44,116 nucleotides of DNA from Bacteroidia bacterium. Lineage in GTDB: Bacteria > Bacteroidota > Bacteroidia > AKYH767-A > OLB10. Within the stretch, counting starts at the first letter, position 1, and each line of letters begins with the position of its first letter. Where the stretch lies: NCBI GenBank assembly GCA_016788065.1, contig JAEUTI010000065.1, positions 1-44,116 of the forward strand, written 5' to 3'. The notes beneath the pieces were generated by a model, which saw only the letters and a list, made by a program, of their open reading frames with translations, made no database searches and had not been told where the DNA came from. The translations under genes and the position numbers were made by a program. Below are positions 1 through 8,200 of this stretch, piece by piece.

Positions 1-84
1 AAAAAATTTATATTTATTTTCTGATTGTGGGAAAAAGGAGGAAGTCTTAATGAATTTAATTAACAAAAAATGGGGAGATGCAGG

Positions 85-201
85 ATTAAGAAATTACTGC
101 ACAGAATGAAATTACGTTATTATGATAAATTATAGATGATAAATGGGGTTTCAAATTTTATAGTGAAGAAACTCTCCTTATTACATATGACCAATGACTT
201 A
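85..201 (-). repeat. Dispersed composite repeat, copy A
   Basis: First of four similar intergenic copies (others begin near 14415, 16131 and 18176). It runs from an ATTAAGAAATTACT-like edge through GAATGAAATTACGTTATTATG, a short ATGATAG/ATGATAA heptamer stretch and a GGGGTTTCAAATTT segment, to CATATGACCAATGACTTA. Read on the minus strand it is the CTATCAT heptamer array followed by a tail resembling AACGAAATTTCCTTCTGAG, which also occurs on the plus strand at 33.6, 35.6 and 37.9 kb. No coding potential is seen. Confidence 0.75.
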
Positions 202-300
202 CACCCTCCCTTATTACTTATGACTAATGACCTACACCCTCTCTTATTACTTATGACTAATGACCTACACCCTCCCTTATTACTTATGACCTATGACTCT
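176..300. repeat. 33-bp tandem repeat, about 3.7 copies
   Basis: Consecutive units start near 176, 209, 242 and 275. Each reads CCTTATTACTTATGAC, then TAATGACC, then TACACCCTC, with a few substitutions. There are no spacers between units, so it is a tandem repeat and not a CRISPR. A shorter related piece (TTATTACTTATGACCAATGAC) lies near 29117. Together with copy A and the hairpins it accounts for the gene-free stretch 1-385; 1-84 holds nothing recognisable. Confidence 0.85.
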
Positions 301-311
301 ATTCAATGACT

Positions 312-373
312 GCAGCTCCGCTGCTAATGACCTAATGACTGCAGCTTTGCTGCAAATGACGCAGCTCCGCTGC
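312..373 (-). repeat. Three GCAGC-NNN-GCTGC hairpins downstream of the M1 peptidase
   Basis: Perfect 5-bp stems with 3-nt loops lie at 312-324, 341-353 and 361-373, separated by AATGAC-type spacers, just beyond the stop codon of the peptidase on its downstream side. A similar hairpin embedded in GTCATT sequence (AGCGGC-GGA-GCCGCT) lies at 8119-8133. No T-tract follows the stems, so intrinsic termination is possible but not shown. Confidence 0.6.
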
Positions 374-385
374 TAATGACATTTT

Positions 386-3013
386 TTATTTTGAATATAT
401 CCTCATCAAATTCTCATCTTTCTCTTGCGCTTTTATCACTTCGACTATTTCTGCGGCTTTTTTGCGGAGATTTTCATTGAGTAATTCGGCTCGTTGTTTT
501 AGTACATCGTCGCCGGGTTGTGGTGCAGTTGGGTTATTGGCAGATTGATTCTTGCCGTATGATTTTGCTATTTCGGCCAGTGCCTGCACTGCTGAGAGAC
601 GAACGAACCATTGTTCGTGATGTGTTCCCGTTTGCTGCAGTTCGGCCAGTCCTTTTTCAGCCACCGGAGGTGAGCATCGCAACAGGAATTTTCCAAAGCT
701 CTGCATGGCTCCATATTTATCGAAGCCCTGCGCTTTTTGTGTAGTGGCTATCATGAAATCAAATTGCTCATCACTACCATACAATGCATAAAAATCGCTT
801 ACCATAGCGGCAATATTTTTATTCGGATCATTTTCGAGTGCGCGAACAATGGAGAGTCCTTCCATGCGGTTGCTTTCGATGATCAGCCCCAATGCAGTTT
901 CCATTACATTGTAGGAGCTGTCGTTGAGTGCTGCCCTCACCTGATTGCCTGCTTCCTCATCATTGGGCCAGAATTCCATGAGTCTTTCAATGGCAAGTTC
1001 GCGCACATCCGATTTCTCATCGGCAGCAGCCATTTTCAGCAACACTTTTTTCATGCCGTCCATATCATCCTTCACCAGATTTTTAACATTCTTCAATGCC
1101 AGCAATCTGATATTCCAATGCGGATCGCTCAATGCCTTTTTTACTACGTCCGCTTCAGGCGTTCCTGCCACATAATTCGTTGCCAGTTTATTCAGTGATT
1201 CATAGCGATCGAGATACTTTGGCGCTTTAAGAAACATGGTAATCCATTCCGAATTGGAGTGCAGATCATTTTTGGTGGCAACAAGCATTTTTTCGGCATC
1301 AAAATTTACGAGATCCGGCTTTGAAGTTACATTGAAAGAAAATTCCTGTTCCATTTCGGTGATAATAATCTCTTTCCGGAATTTATCTGCGCCACTGTAA
1401 ATGTCAATTGCAACCGGTAACCGATAAATGGGTGCAATATCGGTATCTTGTTGTTGTTTTACTTTAATAAATACTTTCAGCAATACTTCATCAAAGCGAT
1501 ATTCAATTCTTAAATCGGGATGTCCCGCACTATAAAACCATTGATTAAAGAACCAGTTTAAATCGGTGCCTGTTACTTCTTCCATAATTAAACGCAACTG
1601 ATGCACTTCAGCTGTTCCGAACTTATAACGTTCCAGGTATATACGTAGTGATTCGAAAAATGCATCATCCCCGATAAGGGAACGCAGCATGTGCAGCACC
1701 CTGCCACCTTTAGCATAAGAGTGACTATCGAACATATCTTCCTGCTTCTTATAATTAAACCTTACCAGGTCAACCTGTTTACCTCTGGCTTCACGCAGGT
1801 ACGACATTAAATCGCGTTGCCCGGAATAGTCGGCTTCATCGGCTCCGTACTTATATTCATTCCATAAGTATTCCCCATAGGTGGCAAACGATTCATTGAG
1901 CACCAGATTCGACCACGATTCACAGGTTACCAGATCACCAAACCAATGGTGAATCAACTCGTGTGAAATTACATCTTCATTATTGCCATCCAGCAAACCG
2001 CGTGCATCCTTTTGCATAAACTCACCATAGAGTGATGCAGATGTATTTTCCATGGCACCGGAAACATAATCACGTACAACAACCTGACTGTATTTATCCC
2101 ATACATAATCAACTCCCAGCAGCTTCGAAAAGAAGTCCATCATTTCAGGAGTATTACCAAATATTGCCCTGGCATAAGGTCCGAATTCCGGCTCTACATA
2201 ATAGCTTACTTCCTTACCACGCCACGAATCTTTCACCACCGCAAATTTTCCTATTGCCATCATAAAAAGGTAAGGAGCATGCGGAAGATCCTGCCGCCAG
2301 TAATCGGTTCGTGTACCATTGTAAGAATTGACAACAGAGCTTAACATTCTGCCATTGCTCAGCGTCACGAAAGCGGTATCTACTGTTATGTAAATTTCCT
2401 GCGTCGATTTTTGATTAGGCCAGTCGATTGTAGGGAACCAAACCGAAGCGGCTTGCGTTTCACCTTGTGTCCATATTTGTTGAGGCTTCAACGGATCGCT
2501 GTTATCGGCATTAATAAAATACAATCCTTTATCACTTGTAATTGCTGAACTTCCGCCTGTAGGCAAATCTTCGGGTCGCGAAACATAATCGACATAAACA
2601 GTAATGGTATCGTTGCGGCTGTACATTTTATCGAGTGTAATACAGATGCTGTCGTTGCGATATTCGTAAGCCACTTCTTCACGCACACCAGCCTTCACCA
2701 GTTTTACTTCTTTAATGGCCATGCCACGTGCATTTAAAAATAATTTATTGGATTCATAAAAATGCGGTTTCAGGGTAATCTCTGCAGTTGCCGGCATTTG
2801 TTGCAGGGCCCAGTCGAATGAAACTTCTAATTTTGTGTGGATTAAATCGAATGCCTGAGTAGCAGTTGCACGGTACGGATATTGTGGTGTGGTTACCTTT
2901 TTTGCCGGAGTTGCGGGTTTAGTTTCGACAACCTTTTTTGGCGAAGCACATGAAAAAAGAAATGTTAAGGCTGCCAGATAAATCAATGGAAATGGGGAAG
3001 CTAATTTTATCAT
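386..3013 (-). CDS. M1 family zinc aminopeptidase, lipoprotein
   Basis: An 875-residue metallopeptidase of the gluzincin M1 family, expected to cleave N-terminal residues from peptides in the periplasm or at the outer membrane. A lipoprotein signal ends in the lipobox-like LFSCAS, with Cys at residue 22. The exopeptidase motif GAMEN is near residue 321. The zinc site HELIHHWFGD is near residue 350, with the third ligand in NESFATYGE about 18 residues later. After the catalytic core and an M1 C-terminal domain, residues from about 620 to 860 look like HEAT-type helical repeats (pairs such as NIRLLALKNV and DVRELAIERL). The ATG start gives a complete signal peptide. It is monocistronic by spacing: 105 bp separate it from the J-domain gene upstream. 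Substrate is unknown. Confidence 0.93.
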   Translation of the reverse strand: MIKLASPFPLIYLAALTFLFSCASPKKVVETKPATPAKKVTTPQYPYRATATQAFDLIHTKLEVSFDWALQQMPATAEITLKPHFYESNKLFLNARGMAIKEVKLVKAGVREEVAYEYRNDSICITLDKMYSRNDTITVYVDYVSRPEDLPTGGSSAITSDKGLYFINADNSDPLKPQQIWTQGETQAASVWFPTIDWPNQKSTQEIYITVDTAFVTLSNGRMLSSVVNSYNGTRTDYWRQDLPHAPYLFMMAIGKFAVVKDSWRGKEVSYYVEPEFGPYARAIFGNTPEMMDFFSKLLGVDYVWDKYSQVVVRDYVSGAMENTSASLYGEFMQKDARGLLDGNNEDVISHELIHHWFGDLVTCESWSNLVLNESFATYGEYLWNEYKYGADEADYSGQRDLMSYLREARGKQVDLVRFNYKKQEDMFDSHSYAKGGRVLHMLRSLIGDDAFFESLRIYLERYKFGTAEVHQLRLIMEEVTGTDLNWFFNQWFYSAGHPDLRIEYRFDEVLLKVFIKVKQQQDTDIAPIYRLPVAIDIYSGADKFRKEIIITEMEQEFSFNVTSKPDLVNFDAEKMLVATKNDLHSNSEWITMFLKAPKYLDRYESLNKLATNYVAGTPEADVVKKALSDPHWNIRLLALKNVKNLVKDDMDGMKKVLLKMAAADEKSDVRELAIERLMEFWPNDEEAGNQVRAALNDSSYNVMETALGLIIESNRMEGLSIVRALENDPNKNIAAMVSDFYALYGSDEQFDFMIATTQKAQGFDKYGAMQSFGKFLLRCSPPVAEKGLAELQQTGTHHEQWFVRLSAVQALAEIAKSYGKNQSANNPTAPQPGDDVLKQRAELLNENLRKKAAEIVEVIKAQEKDENLMRIYSK

Positions 3014-3118
3014 TGGGTAAACTGTTTCAGGAGATCAATATTTGTGGTTATTTTACAAAGATGCGAACAATTTCTCAGACTGTTTACTACATCATTGCGT
3101 GCTTTCAGGTGATTTATA

Positions 3119-4132
3119 TCAGGTTAATAATTGTCCCAGCCGGAATAAATAATTTCCTTTAATCAAAGGTATGCCATGACTTTCCCCCATTCTGTAGCCA
3201 TTATCGAGGTAGCGTTTCACGAGTGGGAATTTAAGGGATTTCGGATAAGAAGGTGCAACACCGGCGAGAAGGTACATTATATGCACATTCATTCCGCCAA
3301 TAATATTTCCTGCCAGGCCACCGGCGATTAAATTCCACCCGAGATATTTATTAAACAAAATTATTCCCGACAAGGTAAACACCCACTTCATGATGGCTCC
3401 GATTTTATGAAAGAGAGCAGCTGCTTTCGAGCGCGGAATAAGAATGACATGATTTTTTTTCAGCTCACTGATGCGTAAAGGCTCTTCACCATCCGGAAAT
3501 TCATAGTGCAATGTAAAGCGCATGGGCTTACCATTGGCAATAGTATCTTTGATATAGAAGCAGGGAACAGCAGCAGCATCAATGACTATTGGTTCGGTGT
3601 ATAAAATTTTATCGTCCACCATAATGGAAGCGGCCCCAATAGTTAATCTGCCGGGAACAATGGGAGCGATTACATAGGTGAGCCGCGTTTCTTTCACCTG
3701 CACCCCCTCATGAATCACATACGAAACGGCCACAAACGGGCTTCCGGTAATGTGAAAACCTGAAAATGGGGGCTTCCGAAACACGCGACCATTTCCGGAA
3801 AAAGTAAAAGTCACTTCCATTTCTTCAAAACATCTCATTGTGGAAGTGCGGCAGGTACAATAAAAATAGTGCTTTACGGGATGCGCTGCCGGTGGTGGCG
3901 CACTAAATGCGGGTTGAAAATCGTACCGGGCTTTGCTTTGAGGGTCGCGCAAAACGGACCATGCTTCCTGCACTTCCTTAAACTGCTCTTCTGCCAGCGG
4001 GTCGTCGGGGTGATGGTCGGGGTGACATTCACGGGCACGTTTGAGCCACGCTTTGCGGATAGCAGCAGCATCGGCAGTACGCGAAACCTGTAGTATGTGG
4101 TAGTAATCTTTCAGAAATGCAAATTTAAACAT
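3119..4132 (-). CDS. J-domain protein with C-terminal membrane-embedded region
   Basis: The N-terminus is a DnaJ J-domain: DYYHILQVSR at residues 9-18 and the diagnostic HPD at about 37-39, followed by the helix EQFKEVQEAWSVLRDP. Such domains stimulate the ATPase of an Hsp70 (DnaK) partner. The Gly/Phe linker, zinc finger and substrate-binding domains of true DnaJ are absent. The middle is a beta-rich region of unknown family (about residues 90-230). A hydrophobic stretch near residues 245-290 (WVFTLSGIILF, then AGGLAGNIIGG and MYLLAGV) suggests membrane insertion. The open frame extends 15 nt upstream to a TTG, but the ATG at 4132 is preferred because only five residues are lost before the domain. 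It probably recruits Hsp70 to a membrane or specialised client; the client is unknown. Confidence 0.82.
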   Translation of the reverse strand: MFKFAFLKDYYHILQVSRTADAAAIRKAWLKRARECHPDHHPDDPLAEEQFKEVQEAWSVLRDPQSKARYDFQPAFSAPPPAAHPVKHYFYCTCRTSTMRCFEEMEVTFTFSGNGRVFRKPPFSGFHITGSPFVAVSYVIHEGVQVKETRLTYVIAPIVPGRLTIGAASIMVDDKILYTEPIVIDAAAVPCFYIKDTIANGKPMRFTLHYEFPDGEEPLRISELKKNHVILIPRSKAAALFHKIGAIMKWVFTLSGIILFNKYLGWNLIAGGLAGNIIGGMNVHIMYLLAGVAPSYPKSLKFPLVKRYLDNGYRMGESHGIPLIKGNYLFRLGQLLT

Positions 4133-4262
4133 TACCAGTTGGAACAACTAACGAAAACAGCCCCTGAAAATTGGATAATTGAAAGGAATTCTGAAACAAA
4201 ACCAGACAAATAATTGTTCCTGCACGACGGCATCCGGGGGTGTCAAAATCGATAAATCTGGT

Positions 4263-4270
4263 TACCTTTG
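4263..4270 (+). promoter_or_regulatory. Putative -7 element TACCTTTG for the polyprenyl synthase gene
   Basis: TACCTTTG fits the Bacteroidota sigma-ABfr -7 consensus TAnnTTTG and lies 53 nt before the ATG at 4324, in the divergent spacer. No TTG is visible at the right -33 distance, so support is partial. Confidence 0.45.
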
Positions 4271-4323
4271 AGCCCGTTAAACAACCGAAAACACCCGAAA
4301 TCACGCTATAGAACGGCACCTTT

Positions 4324-5412
4324 ATGAAGTACACTAATTTTTTGAATGAATTAAAATCGACTGAGCAACTGGTAACTGCTTTTTTTCATGATCAGCTGGC
4401 AGCAACCCGCAAAATACAGCCATCCATACTGGAGACCTGCACGATGAGCTATATCCGCGGGGGCGGAAAAAAATTACGTCCCGGTGTTTTAATGCTGGCC
4501 TGTAAAGCTGTTGGTGGAAATCCGGAGCAGGCACTTCCCGCCGCAGCGGCAGTTGAATTATTTCACACATGGACGCTGGTGCACGATGATATAATCGACA
4601 ACGACCATGTGCGACGTGGTGTCCCCACCGTTCATAAAACAGCTGAGCACTATGCCCTGGAAACACTGGGATTAAAAGGTGCTGTAGCAGCTAAATACGG
4701 AACCGATACGGCAATACTGACCGGTGATATTCAGCATGGATGGTCTATTTCGATGCTCTCGGATAATCTGGTGCGCGGAGGCATAAAACCGGAGGTAGCA
4801 CTACGCCTGATAACAATTTTGCAGATTGATGTTTTACGCACTTTGGTGGAAGGTGAAGTGCTGGATGTGGATTTCGGTTTGTTCCACAGCATATACGATT
4901 TAAGTGAAGAGCAGATTCTGGATATGCTATGGAGAAAAACAGGAATCCTGTATGAATTTTGTGCGGTAGCAGGTGCTATGATAGGAAAAAATAGTGCTGA
5001 GTATGATGAGGAAGTAAATGCACTCAAACAATTTTGTTCGCTTTGCGGAACTGCTTTTCAGGTGAAGGATGATATTCTGGGATTGGTTGGAAAATCTGCT
5101 GAACTGGGCAAGCCCGTTGGTTCCGATATTCGGGAAGGGAAAAAAACACTTTTGGTTTTGGAAGCATTACGCAATGCCGATGATAAACAGAAAGCAATAA
5201 TTTTTGAAGCCTTAGGAAATAGTCAAGCCACAGAAGATCAAATTTCAAAATGCACCAAAACCATAATTGATTTGGGAGGTGTTGAAAAAGCCCACAAAAC
5301 TGCACTCCATTTTGTAGAAAAAGCATTGCCGAATCTGGCTAAGATCTCCCCCTCACCAAGCCGCGATTTGCTGAACGATTGGGCGGGGTATATGATTGAT
5401 AGGAATGTGTAG
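4324..5412 (+). CDS. Polyprenyl (geranylgeranyl/farnesyl-type) diphosphate synthase
   Basis: A 362-residue trans-isoprenyl diphosphate synthase, which condenses isopentenyl diphosphate onto allylic diphosphates in the cytoplasm for quinone, carotenoid or lipid precursors. Visible motifs are GGGKKLRP (residues 47-54), the first Asp-rich motif in VHDDIIDND (Asp 88, 89, 92) followed by RRG, and the second region VKDDILG near residue 249 followed by GKPVGSDIREGKKT. The second motif has DDILG in place of DDxxD, as I recall from several family members. Chain length cannot be read safely from the sequence. The gene stands alone, divergent from the J-domain gene, and is followed eight bases later by a heptamer array. 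Confidence 0.92.
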   Translation: MKYTNFLNELKSTEQLVTAFFHDQLAATRKIQPSILETCTMSYIRGGGKKLRPGVLMLACKAVGGNPEQALPAAAAVELFHTWTLVHDDIIDNDHVRRGVPTVHKTAEHYALETLGLKGAVAAKYGTDTAILTGDIQHGWSISMLSDNLVRGGIKPEVALRLITILQIDVLRTLVEGEVLDVDFGLFHSIYDLSEEQILDMLWRKTGILYEFCAVAGAMIGKNSAEYDEEVNALKQFCSLCGTAFQVKDDILGLVGKSAELGKPVGSDIREGKKTLLVLEALRNADDKQKAIIFEALGNSQATEDQISKCTKTIIDLGGVEKAHKTALHFVEKALPNLAKISPSPSRDLLNDWAGYMIDRNV

Positions 5413-5419
5413 TTGCCTG

Positions 5420-5475
5420 TGATCAGTGATCAGTGACCAGTCATCAGTTACCAGTGATCAGTGATCAGTCAACAG
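5420..5475. repeat. Heptamer array TGATCAG x8
   Basis: Eight consecutive 7-bp units (TGATCAG, TGATCAG, TGACCAG, TCATCAG, TTACCAG, TGATCAG, TGATCAG, TCAACAG) start seven bases after the polyprenyl synthase stop codon. The same family recurs at 9606-9709 and 29270-29460. The rest of 5413-5846 has no gene: a GAGACGCAT palindrome, degenerate GCATGCG-rich copies of it (5530-5645) and a 14-bp-period AT-rich stretch TATTCAATATTTGT near 5702-5745. Confidence 0.85.
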
Positions 5476-5496
5476 TATACAATGGCAAAAACTGTA

Positions 5497-5517
5497 GAGA
5501 CGCATTGCATGCGTCTC
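5497..5517. repeat. Palindrome GAGACGCAT-TGC-ATGCGTCTC
   Basis: A perfect 9-bp stem with a 3-nt loop. Related palindromes preceded or followed by TGTAGA/TCTACA occur at 9434-9454, 9508-9527, 9582-9601 and 43915-43936. This defines a small REP-like family in the window. Confidence 0.8.
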
Positions 5518-5846
5518 CGATTAAAAACAATTATTCATTGCATGCGCCTCAACGCAAAACATCTATGCATGGCATGCGTATCTGCTGAAAAATAATCATT
5601 CATCTCGCCTATCTACCTCAAAAGAATTATTCATTGCAGGCGCCTCGAATGAGAAGCAGCATGAGAACGGAACAAATTAGGATTTTGAACTCCTGATTTC
5701 CTTATTCAATTTGTAATATTCAATATTTGTTATTCAATATTTTGAATCTGCTATAGTACAAAAATTAATAATTCTGCTGATGAATCATAATGCTGCCTGT
5801 ATTATGATATTTGTCTTGAAGAATCATTAAAGTAGAAAAAACATCT

Positions 5847-6269
5847 TCAACTGCTATTTCTTTCAAACCGTATTTCACCTTTACCATAAGTGCCGGTTTC
5901 TTGCCAGCCCGATTTTCTGTAAAATTTTTCAGCACGTGTTCCGGGAGAAGTGGAGAGCCAAACCGGATGGGATGTCTGCATAAAATACCAGGAGAGCATG
6001 ATTTGCTGAAGCTTGGTGCCAATTCCTTTTCCCTCATAACCGGGCCTGACAAACAAGGCCCAAATATTATGTTCCACCAAATCGACAACAGCAAATCCTG
6101 TTATCAATTCCCCTTCCAGACTGATCCATCCCTTTCCCCTGTTGGAGATAAATGTTTCGTAGTCATCAAATGAAATTAACGACGGATCAGAAAGTTGGTT
6201 TTCATTGACAGAATTTCTTATTTCCATCATTTGTGGAATATCTGTCACTTGTGCTTCCCGAAATTGCAT
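5847..6269 (-). CDS. GNAT family N-acetyltransferase
   Basis: A 140-residue GCN5-related acetyltransferase, expected to move an acetyl group from acetyl-CoA to an amine. The fold signature is clear: the opening REAQVTDIPQMMEIRN; the beta-4/beta-5 region WALFVRPGYEGKGIG, whose pyrophosphate-binding loop is the Q/R-x-x-G-x-G/A type (near residues 75-86); and a late LSTSPGTRAEKFYRKSGWQ segment where the AEKFYRKSGW motif marks the final strand and helix. The length is normal for a single-domain GNAT. The substrate cannot be told. It lies 20 bp downstream of the choice-of-anchor-L gene on the same strand, so the two are probably co-transcribed, though a functional link is not evident. Confidence 0.88.
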   Translation of the reverse strand: MQFREAQVTDIPQMMEIRNSVNENQLSDPSLISFDDYETFISNRGKGWISLEGELITGFAVVDLVEHNIWALFVRPGYEGKGIGTKLQQIMLSWYFMQTSHPVWLSTSPGTRAEKFYRKSGWQETGTYGKGEIRFERNSS

Positions 6270-6289
6270 TGTATTGAGCGCAGAATTTC

Positions 6290-7777
6290 TTAATTGAAAA
6301 CTATCTTTTGTCTGATAATTTCGTTGTGCTTATTGTTTTGCACTTCCAGCAAATAAACACCTGAAGGTAAATTTCCTTTTTGAATCTCAAAGTTCGGTGT
6401 GTTCACCTTACCCTTCTGAATCACTACTCTACCCGTCATGTCGAACAATGAAAATTCGGTTGTTGTTCCTATTTCAAAACCGGTCGTGACCGTTGCAGAA
6501 CCACTAACGGGGTGTGGATATATGCTAAATGTTTCCGTTCCATTTTCAGCAATGCCTGTTGTGCCGGTACAAATTTCATTCGATGAAGCTTCACAGGTAC
6601 CATTATAAATTACCAGCGTAAAGCAACCCTGGGAAGTTGGTGTATAAGAACTTGAAGTAGCTCCTGCAATTGGTGTGCATTCCTGAAACCACTGGTAAGT
6701 AGTACCACCTGGTGCAGTACCAGTCATAACTAAAGTTGTGCCATTCTGGACAATTACCGGAGCAGTAATACTTCCGGAATTTACTACCTGTAGTTGGGCG
6801 GAAAAAGCAAAACAAAATCCATTCGTGACATACATACCATAGGTTCCGGGTGCAGTAACCGTGATACATTGTGTGGTGTCTCCGGTAGTCCACGAATAGT
6901 TTAAAGCGGTTGGTGCACTTAACAGAAGGCTTCCACCGGCACATAAACTCATAGGAGAACTCACCGGTAAACCATTATGTGTTAAATTAAATTGACCTAG
7001 AGCACTAAAACTCTGAAAGCGTATTGCCACCTGCGAATCAAATATATTATCGCCGACATCGGCAATTGCCATTTTTATATGATAAGTAACACAAGGCTGA
7101 ACTGCAAATTTTACTTTAATAGGGACAGTAAAACCATCCATACTGAGTGCAACAGCGCCGGTACCAACATTATCAATATAATAATTACAATTTGTACATG
7201 GGCCTGAAGATGAGACCACAGAGTTGCCATTATTTATTGTATTAACATTTATTGGGGTACTCGTTCCGGGTAGCACAGCCAGATTTGTGTTTGGAGTGTA
7301 ACCGGGACCAGTGATAAAAAACCCGAACACATCCCTGAATCCGCTTAATACCCATTCATTATATTCTTCAGAGCTGAAAACAAATTCAAATTCCGCAGAA
7401 TCACTGGCCACTGTAAAATCGAATTCCAAAAAGCTAGCATCATCTGTTACAGATCCCATCACCAAAGCATTTAATTGCGGATCGCCTGATAATCCCAGAT
7501 TAGTAGAATTAAAAACCGTTGAAGGTCCATTGACATAATTAAGTTCCCCCGTCGATAAAATTATTCCCGAAGGCATACTAAAACCTGTCACACCCGAATT
7601 GGTAAAAGTCGCCTTCGATGCCTGGGCAAACTGACCAGTAGCATTTGAAATATTTACGCCGCTGCCAGCCAAATAATTTGCCAGGCCAGTTGCGGTAACA
7701 TTTGTATTTAATACAAGCTGACCCAAACAAATTTGAAATTGAATCAGAAAAAGAAACGAAAGTAGAGATTTTTTCAT
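6290..7777 (-). CDS. Choice-of-anchor-L domain secreted protein with T9SS type A sorting domain
   Basis: A 495-residue secreted or surface protein. A signal peptide (SFLFLIQFQICLG) is followed from about residue 20 by a choice-of-anchor-L domain. Its hallmarks are GFSMPSGIILSTG, SFLEFDFTVASDSAEFEFVFSSEEY and DVFGFFITGPG. Ig-like or chitin-binding-like beta segments follow (residues 260-400). The C-terminus from about residue 418 is a T9SS type A sorting domain: FSIYPHPVSGSATV, then LFDMTGRVVIQKG, then LPSGVYLLEVQNN and the basic end RQKIVFN. The protein is expected to cross the outer membrane by T9SS and be anchored or released. The biological role is unknown. It is encoded just upstream of the GNAT gene. 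Confidence 0.9.
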   Translation of the reverse strand: MKKSLLSFLFLIQFQICLGQLVLNTNVTATGLANYLAGSGVNISNATGQFAQASKATFTNSGVTGFSMPSGIILSTGELNYVNGPSTVFNSTNLGLSGDPQLNALVMGSVTDDASFLEFDFTVASDSAEFEFVFSSEEYNEWVLSGFRDVFGFFITGPGYTPNTNLAVLPGTSTPINVNTINNGNSVVSSSGPCTNCNYYIDNVGTGAVALSMDGFTVPIKVKFAVQPCVTYHIKMAIADVGDNIFDSQVAIRFQSFSALGQFNLTHNGLPVSSPMSLCAGGSLLLSAPTALNYSWTTGDTTQCITVTAPGTYGMYVTNGFCFAFSAQLQVVNSGSITAPVIVQNGTTLVMTGTAPGGTTYQWFQECTPIAGATSSSYTPTSQGCFTLVIYNGTCEASSNEICTGTTGIAENGTETFSIYPHPVSGSATVTTGFEIGTTTEFSLFDMTGRVVIQKGKVNTPNFEIQKGNLPSGVYLLEVQNNKHNEIIRQKIVFN

Positions 7778-7782
7778 ATGTT

Positions 7783-7885
7783 TAATGTGCTGATGTGCTG
7801 ATGTGCTGATGTGCTGATTTTTAGTTTCGAGTTAAAAAGATGTGACTGCACTTGATTTGATGATTTGATGATTCGGCTATTTGGT
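7783..7885. repeat. Octamer array TGATGTGC plus dispersed-element head
   Basis: Four octamers (TAATGTGC, then TGATGTGC three times, 7783-7814) run into TGATTTTTAGTTT and a segment ending GATTCGGCTATT. That segment is shared with the first 75 bp of the 377-bp direct repeats at 33301 and 35264. It lies just upstream of the choice-of-anchor-L start codon. Confidence 0.8.
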
Positions 7886-7911
7886 GATTGGTATTCTGAG
7901 CATAATTCATT

Positions 7912-8178
7912 TATCATTTATCATCTATAATCTATAATCTTAACGGAAATTCATCCTGGGGTAAATCAAAAATTCCTTAATCCTTAATCTTTAATTCTTA
8001 ATCCTTAATCCTTAATCCTTAATCAATCCGTCCTTTGCATGTTTTTTTAGCAGAAATCCATTTATCATCTATCATTTAAAATCTATCATTCCCGCAACAG
8101 CTGCGACATTGGTCATTTAGCGGCGGAGCCGCTGTCATTAGATGCTAATCTATCATTTATCATCTATCATCTATCATT
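7912..8178. repeat. Mixed heptamer arrays (CTATCAT and AATCCTT families)
   Basis: The stretch 7778-8200 has no gene. It holds CTATCAT/TTATCAT/CTATAAT units (7912-7943), a weak AACGGAAATTCATCCTG tail, AATCCTT/AATTCTT units (about 7974-8025), more CTATCAT units (8061-8090 and 8149-8178) and a hairpin AGCGGC-GGA-GCCGCT (8119-8133). Confidence 0.8.
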
Positions 8179-8200
8179 TCCAAGCTGCTTGCAGCTTGGA
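8179..8200 (-). terminator. Palindromic hairpin directly after the GCS2 stop codon
   Basis: TCCAAGCTGC-TT-GCAGCTTGGA is a perfect 10-bp stem with a 2-nt loop, abutting the stop codon (8201-8203) of the carboxylate-amine ligase on its downstream side. No U-run follows, so it may be a REP-like palindrome, an mRNA 3'-end stabiliser or a weak terminator. Confidence 0.5.

Noticed and set aside
176..300. CRISPR-like array of about 33-bp repeats
   Set aside because: The units are directly adjacent with no unique spacers, are imperfect, and no cas gene is in the window.
737..1198. Plus-strand ORF of 153 codons inside the aminopeptidase gene
   Set aside because: It is fully antisense to a well supported M1 peptidase, is Cys/His-rich without domain logic, and has no promoter.
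5765..6094. Minus-strand ORF of 109 codons overlapping the GNAT gene
   Set aside because: It overlaps the GNAT CDS in another frame, has no recognisable motif, and the GNAT frame has clear family signatures.
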